Shown piece by piece: positions 34,601 through 47,832 of a DNA stretch of 64,000 nt; position 1 is the stretch's first letter, and every line of letters begins with the position of its first letter. The notes below the pieces were generated by a model. It was not told the DNA's origin and searched no databases. It saw only the letters and a program-made list of their open reading frames with translations. The translations under genes and the position numbers were made by a program. This DNA is from Myrica gale (Eukaryota > Streptophyta > Magnoliopsida > Fagales > Myricaceae), in the NCBI GenBank assembly GCA_963930655.1, contig OZ005621.1, forward strand, positions 3,397,001-3,461,000, in the 5' to 3' direction.

Positions 34601-36680
34601 GTGTGTCGTTGGGCAAATGCTTCGTGAAGGTGAAGAAATTGCTCTGTCAACCTTTCCCGCGAATTATAAGGCAGGTCAAAAGAAATTGTATTATCCTGTG
34701 TTTCTGCCTCTCTGTCTCTCGACGTGTTGTCATACACATAGTACGATAGAATTTGTCAATTTGACCTATTAAATGATCATGAGACGCATTACTTTGAGGC
34801 TAACATGAGACAAGATTAATGTAACTTATAAGTCATGCTTGTCAAACTGATGAAAATGAGAGACAAAATTGTGGTTGTTGTCTGCACTGCCCATGTCCCG
34901 CAGATTACGTACGAAGACTGCCTCCATCTATAGCCCCACAAGAGATTCCCAAAGAAGAGCGACGCTATACGGGCGGGCAAAGATTGAGACTTTGATGCAC
35001 ATATATATCACGTAATTGCTCATGGATGTGATAAGCATGTAAGACTTGGCTCTCATATGATTCACAGTAAGCAATTTCCGGCAGGTAATTAGAGTGATCG
35101 TGAAGAATACGTACGCGTGGTACGTACATGGGACCAAGTCCTCTCTTCTTGCAGTCAGTCCATTAATTAGGACCAGTTCTGAATTGCATAGATCTGATCT
35201 AGACAAGCAGTCCCCCGCCCCATCAATGGAGCTGTACAATGCATGGGACCAAGTCCTCCCTTCTTCCTGTCAGTCTATCTAGTATAATTTGGTCCTCGAT
35301 CGAGATTTGTCGTATAAACTCCATTTGTCATCACGTTCAATATCAATTGTATCTGTGGATGGCCACTAATTATAACGACTTCTCTAGAAACATTCCTATA
35401 CAATATGTTGCCAATGACGACTACATCACGGGCCTAATATGCTAAACGCTAATTTCAACCTCTTTGACCATATCTTTTATATTGTATATATACAACACTA
35501 ATCGGTTAACACTACACTATTGATCCACATTCTTTTTTCTTTTTGTAATCAAGAGAGGAGGGTGCAACCAACTAGCATCGCAGCCCTCCTAAACGCGCGT
35601 CATGATCACAGAAACACTCCCGCTATAAAATATATATCCGATTTACATCCATCGACATCATACTTATTATACTTGAAAATGTCACGTATAGCTCAAAACA
35701 ATATATGATACCAAACTACAGACAAATTCAAAAGATCTTTACAAAATAACCCATTGATTCCTATAGGTGGCTGGACCAGGTGGAGTACTACTCCACCAGA
35801 TAGTTTCACCACCAGCCGATCGAAGAGGATGGATCATGACGAGGAGGATTATCTAAGAAAATTAATCTGACCTTCCAATTTTTTTTGTCTTAAGCTAATT
35901 AAAAATGAAAAAATATTGGCAGTTAAAAGGATATTCCTGTAGTTTTCATGAGTTAATTAAACGGGAAAAAATGATTTCCATATCTCTTCTAGCAGTCAAT
36001 TGTTTTGGAAGAATTTCGTAAGAGATTACGTACCATGCAAGTTGTTCAAAGACAACTATATATATATATATATACTCATGATCAAATTGACGGTTCTTAA
36101 TTTGCGAAAAAAAATATCTATATACGTACGTGTATGATTATCTGCTGCCTAAGATATTATGTCTCGATCGATTTGATGTCGTGTAATCTATCTACAAATT
36201 AAGAAAGTAGCACTGAATTTAATTAGTATTGTCTTGAATAAATTAAAGATTTTCCCGAAATAATTCTTCTATACTTTCTTCCATTCCGTCTGACTGTATA
36301 TATATATAGCACTGAAAGGTACAGTAATTGGAAGTGTTCGGTGAAATTAATAACCAAATTGTTGAGAGTCTTGAGATCACTTTCAGGTTCAAAGTACTCT
36401 TCAAGATCAAATTAAAGTGTGATTAGTCAAGACCGCGCTCCGGTTTACATGTAAAAAATAGTAAACAAAATAATTCCGATCCCCAGAATAATTAGGAACT
36501 ATGCTGATCAATGTTTGTTAATATCGATTCAACCAGCTCGTAGCAAGCCAGTTTTCTAAAGGGACCTGCCTACGTCCATTTAAGTGTTTCGATCGGTATG
36601 TTTTTTTCTCCATCTTTTGGACTTCTTGACATATATACATAACTCGATCCTTTCTCAAATCCTTTGGTCAAAAGTCTCCA
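31625..36680. other. About 5 kb intergenic desert, no gene seen
   Basis: Open frames are short and lack splice context or recognisable domains. A 34-base sequence starting CATGGGACCAAGTCCTC occurs at 35127-35160 and again at 35242-35275 with three mismatches. A TA microsatellite lies at about 36057-36075 and a shorter one at 36298-36309. A block at 33130-33285 (TGATGCAATTTAGAAAG, and TCAAATTGCATCATGCAATT) is a loose inverted repeat similar to 47580-47690. Confidence 0.45.
35127..35275 (+). repeat. Local direct repeat of 34 bases, 115 bp apart
   Basis: The sequence beginning CATGGGACCAAGTCCTC and ending CAGTC is present twice with three mismatches, separated by unrelated sequence. Function unknown. 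Confidence 0.7.
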
Positions 36681-36689
36681 AGATGACTG

Positions 36690-36860
36690 CCTAGTGGTAG
36701 GGAGCTGGTCAAAACCGCCATGCATGCATCATCTTTCGAGTTCGAGGTTATGAGTTTGAATCTTGGTAAAACCTCACTTGGGAGATTTGACATCATATAA
36801 ATCCGCCTGATCATCGTTTAAATAGACGTACGGGAGCAATGACAAAACATCAACTCCATT
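36690..36860 (+). mobile_element. Possible tRNA-derived SINE
   Basis: The run CCTAGTGGTAGGGAGCTGG (about 36692-36710) resembles an RNA polymerase III A box. GAGTTCGAGGTTATGAGTTT, about 35 bp further on, resembles a B box, followed by GAATCTTGG. This order and spacing fit a plant SINE head. No clear target duplication or tail could be fixed, so the borders are approximate. It is not a folded, functional tRNA. Confidence 0.35.
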
Positions 36861-37436
36861 TTTTTCTTCAAAAAAACTTACCTTATTGTTTGTGCTCTTA
36901 CACAAGGCTATTATATTATGTTGTACATTATACTATATTAATGTCAAATTAGTGCACAAGTAAATTCCGCTTAAATTTGTACCACGTGGAACCTTAGCTA
37001 ATATATATAACAATATGACTTATAAATCAAGTTAAACCCCATTATTAGCTAACAATATTAATTTGCCAATCAAGCTAGATCCTATAAATAATCCGCTTAT
37101 AATATTCAATCATATTATTCTTAGAAAACCCAAGTAGGCATCGTCTTTGTCATCTTTCCGTCAAATTAGCAATACTTCTTACGCTAAAACCGTCTATTTG
37201 TTGAGAATTTGGAGATGTATAGCTTATGGGGAAAAAAAAACTTTTTCCACGGTATATGCATCCCTCTTTTTCTTAATTTTGGTTGCAATTAATGAAACAA
37301 TATTATAAGTTTTTTCTTCCTCCTTTTATCCACTTATCCCCTAAAGTCATATATTTTCAATCCCATCTTCGGATAGGGAGGAAAAAAAGAACCATGTTGT
37401 GCACGCATGAAACACATGCAAGAGACGATCTTCTAG

Positions 37437-37690
37437 ATGATAAATATATATGGAAGAAATATAAAATCAGTTCCTGTGATATACGGGAAAATAAAATTAG
37501 TCCTCGTGATAAGAAAAACATAAAATTATTTTCTATGATTTCATAAATGGATAAAATCAGTCCCTTATGGAGGACCAACGGTAGTAAATGAAAATAGAAT
37601 CACATGGACTAATTTTATGATTTTTTTATCATGAGGACTAATTTAATTTTTGCGTATATAACATGGATTGATTTTGTATTTATCCCAATA
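37437..37690. repeat. Palindromic MITE, same family as 15328-15560
   Basis: TAAAATCAGTTCCTGTGATA and TTAGTCCTCGTGATAAG on the left pair with ATCATGAGGACTAATTT and ATTGATTTTGTATTTATCC on the right. The centre is ATGGAGGACCAACGG as in the first copy. Non-coding. Confidence 0.7.
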
Positions 37691-39240
37691 TATATTAATG
37701 AAATTAAAATATTTTTTGTAATAAATAAATTAAATAAAATTAATACCGACACAAATTGACCTATTGATATTAGGTCTGCAAAATTTGCACACCAATCACA
37801 TGTGAGTCCGTGGCGAAGAACACGGAAGAGATTCCACAAATTTTAAATACCTGACGTAACTTAAATTAATATTAATAAATATAAAATCAAGAAAATTAGC
37901 TGCTAGTACGGTGTTTATCATGTCAACTTTTGCACAAAACCTTGGACATCATATTTATCCTCTGATGATCATATATTAATACTATAATTCTTAATTCGAT
38001 GCCTGTTGTTTATTTATGAACCTGTCGTCCAATCGGAAACCGTCGTTGCAGTTGACCTGGAGGCCGTACAGAACAGGTAAAACAAAACGGCCAAACCAGT
38101 GCCAGGTGGATCTCAGGCGGCGGTATGATTAGTGTGTGTTTGTGAGGTCGATGCAGCTAAGGCACCGGCTATGGATCAAAAGTCAGTTAAGGGAATATTA
38201 CTCGAAAAGTTCCGTCGAAGTGTCCAACCATCCCTCCTTATATCTAACCAGCGAAAAAAAAACTTTTATTTTTTCTTTATAAACAAATTAATTATGATAT
38301 ATTACGACATAAACACCAATTATATCTCTAGCTATAATCTAATCGATTAATAATCTTTATATAGAATTAAAGTGAGCTTTGATGACTTACTTCCTTTATG
38401 TTTCAAAGTCTTAAATTTAAAATCTCTTAAGTGTTATCCATTATGTGGAATTACATTAGAGTCTTTAACTTGTTAATGGCTCGATTTATATATATATGCA
38501 GCAACGTAGAAATTTTTTCAGGGGGCCGGAATACGATTATAAGCAAAATTTAAAAAAATATATTTAGAATATAACGTAAAAAATGTTGAAAGGGAGACCA
38601 TTCATACTTTTTTTATTTTTTTAAAGAACTGACACTTTAAATATTAAATACTAATACTAACTCCCTAGATTCGTCCCTGTATATATGCATGAAAGGGGGG
38701 AGTTAAATTTTATATTTATCGAAATTAAATAACTTAAGAAGAAAATAGACCCAAAAGATGAAAAGGGTTTAATTTCTAACTTGAAAAAGAAAAGAGTAAA
38801 TTAATGACATATACCAACCAAATTATTAAAAACTTCACAGATTACAGAAAAAGAAAGGAAGAAAAAAGATCATTAGTTTTGTAACCATTACTGTTCATTA
38901 TCGTTTGGTTGAAAAGAGAGCTCAATGAAAGCACGTGAAACCACGGCCACGCTAGTCTCGCAAGATTATCATTAATAGTTCGATCCGTTACGTGGAACCC
39001 ATGCTCGTCTTGTTCGTTCGCAGAAGCTTCTCCTCGAAGGAAACTTGAAAGCAATCAGTTACCTCTGATTCCGATAATTTTTTCAAGATTTAAATACATT
39101 CATAAAATTATTATAGAATATATTTAAAATTTAAATATAAATATTAATACATTTTACATAATAAAAAATAAATTAATTTTTTTAATTTATATGGAAGAGT
39201 GATAAAATCGTTAAAGGAACGGGCAGAGAAAAGTAAAGTA
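37691..39240. other. AT-rich spacer, no gene seen
   Basis: Only scattered short open frames and A/T-rich sequence. No recognised repeat or domain. Confidence 0.4.
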
Positions 39241-40060
39241 GGCAGTATTATCCAGCCCCTGGTTTAACTAGCTTCAGAAAGTTCCCCTTTTTTTAATCTG
39301 CTTTTTTATTGTATTTGTGATAGCCTTCTTGCTGTGAGCCTGTGATGCAGCAATCATCGAGCTCAAGACAAGCAATCCCTTTTGATCTCAATCATATTTA
39401 TAGATTCATCACGAACAAACCTCACACCAGTTGCTCTCTTACAGACTTTTCGTTTTCATAGGAATTCGAGATTCAAAGTATCTCCTCAGAAAATCTTCCT
39501 AAAATAGGATATTGTTCCATTTTGGAGAAGAAAGTGGGGTTAAAAGGAAGGCTGTTGTTTTTATGATGGTGAGATTGTTTACTGTTTCCAAATAAGGTTG
39601 AATTTGGCTCGTGTGTTCTCTAAAGGGAAAGAGAGGAATTGGGCAGTGTAGGATCTTGGTTTTCGAGTCCCTAAGTTGAGGATGTTGATGGACAGTACTT
39701 CAGAGAGAACTTGCATTTGGTGTTTCGAGTTCTAGATGGAGAATGTTGAATTGGGTTATATGAGATTTTGATTACCGAATTCCTGGTTGAACAGAGCTTT
39801 TTTGTCAGAGAAAGAGCGGTAGTTGATTATCGGATGCGGTCTTAGAGAGATAAAGTTGAAGTGGTTAGTTTTAGATTTTGATTAGTAACTTCCCTAATCG
39901 GAGACGAGTGTGTGTCGTTAGGAGAGGGGGTAGTTGGAAAAGATGAAATTGGATTCTGTTGTGTGAGATTTGGGTGATGAGTTTAGAGGAAAAATAGTTC
40001 AAGAGGGGTAAAATTTATGACGTGCCGTTTTCATGATAGAGTTCTCAAGTGATTATTATC
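39241..40060 (+). promoter_or_regulatory. Probable promoter and 5' leader of copy 4
   Basis: This 0.8 kb before ATG 40061 has lower A/T bias than the desert to its left and several short upstream ATGs, and ends in the leader of copy 4. No core promoter motif could be assigned with confidence. It shares no obvious block with the copy 2/3 upstream region. Confidence 0.35.
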
Positions 40061-43000
40061 ATGGCGGTGGTGAGTCCTGTTCCGGCAATCGCACAACGGG
40101 CTGATTCCTTAAGAGTGCATGATATTGCCGTTTCAGGAACTATGACCAGTAGGCAAGAGATTGCTGAGGAATCAGTGGCGCGCATAATAGAGGACAAAAT
40201 ATACGTCGCGGTGGCAAAAGATATGAAAGAGAGCAAATCAACCGTGATATGGACAGTACAGCACTCGGGAGGCAAGAAAGTCTGCATCATTCATGTTCAT
40301 CAACCTGCACAAATGATACCCTTGAGTAAGTCACTAAGTCTGCAACAAACATATGCATATTGGCATGCACCAGGCACACGCGTGTATTGTTATTGTTTAC
40401 TTTCTGATTCATGTTAGAAGAGGGAGGGGGAGCTTAGAGCGATGATTATTGATTTAGATTAGTCCCGTAAAGTGGGAGAAAACTTTGAAAAAAAAAATAT
40501 TCACCTGGGCAAAGGGTAGTTTAAATTGGAATATTTGGCTAAACTTTTCCGAAAAATTGGTCGATCTATTTTTCTCAAATTTGCTTCAATTTTAAACTCT
40601 TAATCTGAATGATGAAATTTGGACGACGCATTACTGTGCATGTACCTAGTTGGCTGATATTTTTGTGTCGCAGTTGCCAGCATATTTTTAGGGGGTTCTC
40701 TTTCCTCAGGAACTTATTATCTGGTAATCTTTTTTGTTGATAACTTGATATGTAGTGGGAACAAAATTTCCAGCAAGCGCATTGAAGGAACAGGAAGTCT
40801 GGGCATACCGGAAAATCGAGAAGCAAAATATGCAAAAGATCCTGGATGAGTATCTTCTTATATGTAGTCGAATGGGGGTATTGATACATCTTCCCTCTTT
40901 CTCTGAACCATTCTGTTGGTTTCTGTGAACTGTTATGCTTTTTGCTATGTCCCTGTTTTCGAAAACCTTATGTCCTAAAACAGATAGCATTGTTATGTTC
41001 TCCCATGAGCTGGATATGAAGAGTATGAAGTTAAATGTTCTTGTGTGACAGTTGTTATAGTATCTCGAGGACAGAATATAAGCATTAAAGATGGATTACT
41101 CTAGAACTTCTACTAGCAGGATTGAAGCTATGCGGAACATTTTTTTTGGTTGGCTTTAATGATTTTTTAATGTAGGTACGGGCTGAAAAACTGTGTATTG
41201 AAATGGATTCCATTGAGAAGGGAATTGTAGAACTCATCTTCCAGCATGGAATCAGGAAGCTTGTTATGGGAGCAGCTGCAGACAAGCACTTTTCAAGGTA
41301 AAAATTAGATAAGAACTTTTTCATGTACTTAATCATGTTGTTCGTTTTAGTTCTCTGAACATTCATTGTTGGATCTCACAAGATAGCACAGTCATTGCTT
41401 TGATTCTGAAGGATGCTTTTATGTACTGGATGCTTTTGTTTACTCAGCAAGAACAGATGGGTAGTAGGTCCCAAGTGGATAAGCTCTGGACTGAATTAGT
41501 GATGCACACAAAACCATGGGGACGATGGTGAGACTGAAAATAGTAATCTCGGAGCCTCTTCAAAATAAAGTACCTGTAAAATAAATAAATAAAAGGTCTG
41601 TGGTCCAGAACAAGAAGTACACCATGAAAGTATAAATGTCTCTCGGATTATCCTCTTTTCAAAAGGAGAGTGGTTACTATTCTTTTCAATGAAAGATTAT
41701 TATGATTGTCCTTGTTGATGTGTGAAATCAGATGACAAGATGCTTTCTGTCTTGTACAAATTGAAAGGCTTGTTTGGTTGCAATTTTACGGCCACCCTGT
41801 GGCTCTTAAAGCACCCCGTGATGTTCACCATTTTCTCTTTGGTGCCACTGCATTCACATATATTGTTTGTTAGTTAATAATTCATTCAATCAATCTTCTG
41901 AACTGGAACTTGTATATCCCCCTACATACTTGGAGTGTTTACAATCCTGCATAAAATTGCAGGAAAATGGTGGAGCTCAAGTCTAAGAAAGCCATCTATG
42001 TACGCCAACAAGCACCTGCATACTGTCACATTCAATTTGTCTGCAAGGGGAACCTGATCCACATCAGGTTTGCTAAATATCTTTGTTATTTCATTTGCAC
42101 TGACCACTGCTAATGTGTGCTATTTTTTTGAGAAAATAAGTGATGGCTTGAAGAAGTATCCCAATGGAGAAACTTTAAGCTTTTTGACAACTATCTCAGT
42201 TCTGGTTATGGCAACGAAAAATGCTTGATCAGCTATCTATCATGGAGATTATATACTTCCATTTCTATAGATTCTTTCCTTGTCAGTGGCTCTAAAATAT
42301 TTGATTATCAGTTTCACTTAATTCGACGGTGTTGTCTGTGCAAGTGAACTGAACTGAGCTAGCCCTACTTCCCAACATGATGACTAATGCAAAAACCATT
42401 TCAAATCAGGGAAGGTAGTTTACATGGAGCTGATGTGGAGATCGCAACTTCACGGCTGCAAGCAAATCAACACATTGAAACTGGATCATTAAACAACTTG
42501 CCACTTCAATCGGTTACAATGAGGCATAATACTTGGGTAGAACTCACTAATCCAGCTCAAGATCTACTGCGAAAAGTAAGGTCTGCCAATCTTGAGAAAC
42601 ATGTAAAGAACAGAATAGATGTTTCTCCCTCGGTCAATAATGGAGGGATTTCAAGTCCAAATAGCAGCAGGTCCGATGGAGAAGGAAATTCTTATGGATG
42701 GGATGGGTCATCTAGAGGAAGTCCTCAGAATCCTGGTAACTTAACGTGCTCTTTCAGTGACTTAGCTCTGGCTCCGTGTTTGGGGACAGAGACAAGTGAG
42801 AATGGGTTAGACTCAAAAGAGGATCTTCATCACTCTTCCCCTCCAAGTGTACTGGTATGTGCTAAACTTTTGCCGGGACATACATGTTTATGTTATGGAA
42901 CATGTGCATGTTTTGAATTGTGTTACTTATAAAAAAAAAAAGTTTTGAATTGTGACTTTGAGTCTAATAGAATCATCTTACCTTTTTCTTTAGTCAACCA

Positions 43001-46000
43001 AAAACATCTTGATCAAAATATGTAAAAGATTATTAGTGATTGGAGGACCATTCTGCAGGAAGGAAATATAGATGACACTATTTATGACCAACTTGAAAGA
43101 GCCATGGCAGAGGCGAGAATTGCGAGGCAAGAAGCATTTCAAGAGATAGTCAATCGTGGGAAAGCTGAAAAAAATGCCATTGATTCCATACGCAGGGTAA
43201 ATCCTTCACATCCTTGTTACTTCTTTGTCAATGCCCACTATGGAGAATATATTTTTTTATTTTGATTGGAAAATGAATTTCCAAAAAAACCCTCAGAAAT
43301 TCGCTATGTTCTAAGGATGTGAGAATCTTGTTGACTGTAGCAATTCCTCCAAATATGTGTAACAATCCCACATCAGTTAGGAAACATCTGGGATGACTTT
43401 ATATAAGCTTGGAGGCACCTCCACCTGGCAAGCCGGTTTTCCAGGGTGTGAATCTCCAAGCCTTATGTGGGTTCGTTACAAAATGCTCAATGTTCTAATG
43501 TTGTTGGAATCCTATTGATCTTTGTATTTCCATGGATTACTATAGTTTTATAAGGTACTCTAGGCCACCATGATTTTTGGTAGACCCATGGTTCTTTTTA
43601 TATAAGTTGTTTAAACGTTTATCATTTCTGTATTGAGGTTAATTACAAATATGCAAGCTTCAGGATTTTGTGTATTGTCGATGTTGGCCAGTGTGGTTGA
43701 ACCACATAAATTTCTTATGTTTTCCATTTTGATCATCTTCTTTCTTTTCCTACCCGAATTTCTCAGACATGCTAATATGTTGTAGCCTTCAAGATAGAAA
43801 TTGACTTTTGAAAGCAAGGTGTTATGTACCTGATATGTAGTAGTATTGTCTGCGTACTACACACCTTATGCTTGACTATCAGATAGCTTAACCACATCTA
43901 CTATCAAGGATAAAAAGAAGAACAGTTAAGTTGGCTGAGTTTATGTACATTCTTCCCTCTTAACATGGCTTCTTAATGTCAAAGGTAGTTAGAAGATTCT
44001 TCCATGCTGGTCAATCTAACAGTTAGGTTTCCCAGTATTTTTCAACAGTTTGAATCGGTAGACATCTTCTTCAATGCATTAAGTTGTTTATACTGAGTGT
44101 CTCAAAGTTTAAAATTGAAATTCTCATCATCAGATTTGCTTTGCCAATTATTCAATTATTCAATTTACAGGCTAAAGCATCAGAAAGCTTATATGTTGAG
44201 GTGTCGAAGCAAAGGAAAGAAGTCGAGGAATTACTAGCAAAAGAACAAGAAAACCTCAGAAAGATGAAAAACCAGCGTGACGAAGTCATGGAAGAACTTC
44301 GGATTGCCCTGGATCAGAAATCATCACTGGAGAGTGAAATTGCAGCATCTGAACATATGGTAGGGGAGTTGGAGCAGAAGATTATCTCTGCAGTTGAACT
44401 CTTAAAAACTTATAGAAAAGAACGAGATGAGTTGCAGACAGAGCGTGACAACGCACTTAAAGAAGCTGAGGAGCTGAAGAAGAAACAAGGAGAGGCCTCG
44501 AGCACACACGTGCCTCAGTTCTTCACTGAGTTCTCTTTCTCAGAACTTGAGGAAGCAACTCGAAATTTTGATCCATCCCTGCAGATTGGAGAAGGGGGAT
44601 ACGGGAGCATTCACAAAGGTGTCCTGCGTCACACCCAGGTGGCTATAAAAATGCTACACTCTCATAGCATGCAAGGCCCGACAGAATTTCAACAGGAGGT
44701 GAGATGGTTTGAATTTTGTCTATATTGAGGGCTAACACAAATCATTTACTTCAGTGATTATTCTTGGGAACTAGTCTGTTTAAGAGAGTTGGAAATCTAG
44801 ATAGTCATGACTGTAATTGTTATTCACCAGACTGTTGATACATCTGATACTAGGACCCAGTTCATATGGTTTATGAATTGCATTTAGTAAATTTATCTCC
44901 TGCATTATGAGCTGAATCAACTAAGCTAAGCAAATATAATTTTTTACAAAGGAGGTGACATAGATACCTTTTGCTTAAGCACAACCATTTTCGATAAAGT
45001 TGTTATAATGGAGGTCTGTTGTCTAAAACATAATTCTATATACATCAACACCATTTTTATCCCTAAATGCAACTGTAGTTAGCAATCAGCTGCAAATCAT
45101 TTCATGCGACATGAAATGATGGCACAGTAATGTTGTTTTTACATTTTATTAGCATATTAAATATATAAAATGTTAGGCCATTGAGAATCCAAACAATTAG
45201 ACATAAGGAAATTTATTCAGGTATCACTCCTGCCCCTTGCTAAATTTTCTTTCTTAGTCAAATGTTGGCAAAGGATAGCAAAATAGAAAAAATAAATCTG
45301 TATTTGCTCTTCGACTTTGATTGGGTATTGTGTGCGGTTTGTTTGTAACCTGGTTGTATCTCAGGTTGATGTGTTGAGTAAGTTGAGGCATCCCAATCTA
45401 GTTACACTCATTGGAGCCTGTCCAGAAGCATGGGCACTTATCTATGAGTACCTCCCTAATGGAAGCCTTGAAGATCGACTCAGCTGCAAGGACAATAGTC
45501 CCCCCTTATCATGGCAAATCCGGATAGGCGTTGCTGCAGAATTGTGCTCTGCCCTCATCTTTCTTCATTCCTGTAAACCTAACAGCATAATACATGGTGA
45601 TTTGAAACCTGCCAACATTCTCCTCGATGCTAACTTTGTTAGCAAACTCAGTGACTTCGGTATATGTCGTTTACTATCTCAAGATAGAAGTTTGAGCAAC
45701 TCAACGCAGTTTTGTAGAACAGACCCAAAGGGCACTTTTGTATATATGGATCCTGAGTTCCTTTCCACAGGAGAGCTTACAGTGATGTCTGATGTATATT
45801 CCTTTGGAGTTATATTACTCCGGTTGTTGACTGGGAGGCCGGCCTTGGGGATAATAAAAGAAGTTCAATATGCATTAGATGTGGGAAAGTTGAACAACCT
45901 CTTAGATCCTTTGGCAGGGGATTGGCCATTTGTACAGGCTGAACAGCTGGCTTGTTTGGCATTGAGGTGTTGTGAGATGAACCGAAGGAGCCGGCCAGAG

Positions 46001-46474
46001 CTACAGTCAGATGTCTGGAGGGTACTTGAACCAATGAGGGCTTCTTGCGGAGGCTCATCTTCATTCCGGCTAGGTTCTGAAGCGCATTGCCAACCTCCTC
46101 CATATTTCATTTGCCCCATTTTGCATGTAGGTTTTCAGTTCCCAATATTTTTCAAATCTATCTTGAACCGCCTTGTCTATTTTGACTACATTGAGGAATA
46201 TAGCTCTGATCTGAAATGCTATGAGGAGACTCTTGGTTCACTGGATTTTGTTGTCCTCATATAAATGGAAATCTTATTTGCAAACCTGCAGGAAGTTATG
46301 CAAGACCCACATGTGGCAGCTGATGGTTTCACTTATGAAGCAGAAGCTTTGAGAGGATGGCTGGACGGTGGGCGGGATACTTCCCCAATGACAAATCTGA
46401 AGCTTGAACACTGCAATCTTGTCCCAAACCATGCTCTTCGTTCTGCCATACAGGAATGGCTGCAACAGCATTGA
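40061..46474 (+). CDS. PUB33: Copy 4: intact U-box domain protein 33-like kinase/E3 ligase
   Basis: Exons: 40061-40325, 40756-40877, 41176-41297, 41963-42067, 42410-42854, 43059-43196, 44171-44698, 45365-46126, 46292-46474; 890 codons (889 aa). Layout: 45-residue N-terminal extension, USP about 47-205, Ser/Asn-rich linker 205-353, coiled coil about 354-510, kinase about 520-805, U-box about 820-889 (CPI..EVMQDPHVAADGFTYE, DTSPMTNLKLEH). All kinase motifs are present: IGEGGYGSIHKG, VAIK (Lys about 559), HGDLKPANILL (Asp about 654, Asn about 659; a non-RD HGD loop as usual for this family) and SDFGICRLL. Family knowledge: E3 ubiquitin ligase with RLCK-type kinase, expected cytosolic or membrane-associated; the partner E2 and targets are not deducible. 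This is the best candidate for the ancestral function. Intron 6 holds a small TRIM-like LTR; all exon phases join cleanly. Confidence 0.93.
43358..43480. mobile_element. Small TRIM-like solo LTR in intron 6 of copy 4
   Basis: The block begins TGTAACAATCCCACATC and ends GGGTTCGTTACA, 123 bp, the short TGTAAC...GTTACA form seen in plant TRIM/SMART-type LTRs, with AAGCCGGTTTTCCAGGGTG inside. Flanking pentamers are ATATG and AAATG, a one-mismatch target duplication. It does not touch splice sites. Confidence 0.5.
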
Positions 46475-47832
46475 ATTTTTTGTCGTTTCCTAGCCTCCTA
46501 GTCATACATATTGTCTATACTTGGAGAAAGAGAAGCCTACGTTTTCATCTTTCTTCTCATTTTCCTTCTCTTTGTTGGACCCTTAGAGTTTGCAGCTATA
46601 AAATGTCGCCATTACAAAAATGGTATATAGAAGACAGTAATTCGTATTTTTTTTTCTTTCTTTGTTCGACCACAATATTTTTTGTATATAAGATGCACAA
46701 TTCCATATTACATGACATTTTGATCCTTTTGTGTGTATAACACAGCATCCTATTCATCCTTTCAGTGGTAGCTGACTGTGCCAAAATTATCTTGTTTTTA
46801 ATTATTTCTTCTTTGTTTCCCTCTCTTTTTGCCCTCTCTGCACGCCCAAAATTGCCAAGATCTAAGTGCTTTAGTTGTTTCAAGACTGTCATGCACAAGA
46901 AACAGAGTAATGTCCTGCACGCCCAAAATTGCCATGATATAATAAGTGCTTTAGTTGTTACAAGACTGTCATGCACAAGAAACAGAGTAATGTGCTGCAC
47001 ACGCGCGAAGTCTCAAGTTTCCCTCACGGTTACAACTAGAAAATCACTGAATTTGCCCAAACAATGAGCCATTCATCCAGCGATTCAAACAAGAACTCTA
47101 ATGTATTCATGTCTTTACTGGCATAATGCAAACTAAATAAGAGTCAGCACAAACCAATTTGGTCTGTTTCTGCTGGACTCCGACGAACATTGGAAGTTGG
47201 CCACGAAGCATTAGTGATGAGAGAAGCCAATAACCAAACCATACTTCACTCGCAGGTTGACTGGATGTTCTGGCTGTGATGCAGGTCTGCCGGCAGTTGG
47301 TTGTTATTTTGGGCTTTTTCCGATTGGGCCAATTCTATCAGTGGGCTCATTAGGCCCGTTTCAAGATTCGTTTGGACCTTCTGGTTCTGCCCGTCTGACA
47401 TCTTGCCAGCAAATGCCCCACCACTTCTTTCAAAAATGCAACAGGGATTAGAATTACGAGTAATTTCTTGTTTGAATTATATGGTGTAATTTAAGAAAAA
47501 ATAGATATAATAAATATATTCTACTTTATTTAATAATATTTGTGTCTATTTATATAAAGTTTTAAATAATATGAATAATAGAATTAATTTATTGTGTCTA
47601 TCTCTCTCCAAATTATATTATACAATTTGAAAAATTCACTTACTGTGTCTATCTCTACTAATTATATTATACAATTTGAAAATAGCAAAAACAGATTTTG
47701 AAGCCCAAGATTGCTGTAGATGGTCCAAACAATACTCTGGTGAAGCTATTTGGTTTGGCAACGAAGGTCTAAGATTCAAACTTCCAAGGTCTTCTGCGTC
47801 TACATTTGATATCTGACTACAACAATCATAAG
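46475..47832. other. Region downstream of copy 4, no gene seen
   Basis: It begins with the likely 3' UTR of copy 4. A tandem repeat lies at 46838-46994 (listed separately). At 47589-47684 the motif TTATATTATACAATTTGAAAA preceded by TGTGTCTATCTCT occurs twice about 50 bp apart. No coding exon recognised. Confidence 0.45.
46838..46994 (+). repeat. Tandem duplication, units of 77 and 80 bp
   Basis: The unit starting CTGCACGCCCAAAATTGCCA and containing AAGTGCTTTAGTTGTT and ACTGTCATGCACAAGAAACA is present twice head to tail, and the next bases begin a third CTGCAC. It lies about 365 bp after the stop codon of copy 4, so it could fall in or just beyond the transcript end. Confidence 0.85.

Noticed and set aside
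36690..36765. tRNA gene
   Set aside because: A- and B-box-like blocks are present but no acceptor, D, anticodon and T stems can be folded; kept only as a possible SINE.
46765..47067. 100-codon frame after copy 4
   Set aside because: Its length comes from the tandem 77/80-bp duplication; no domain or start context.
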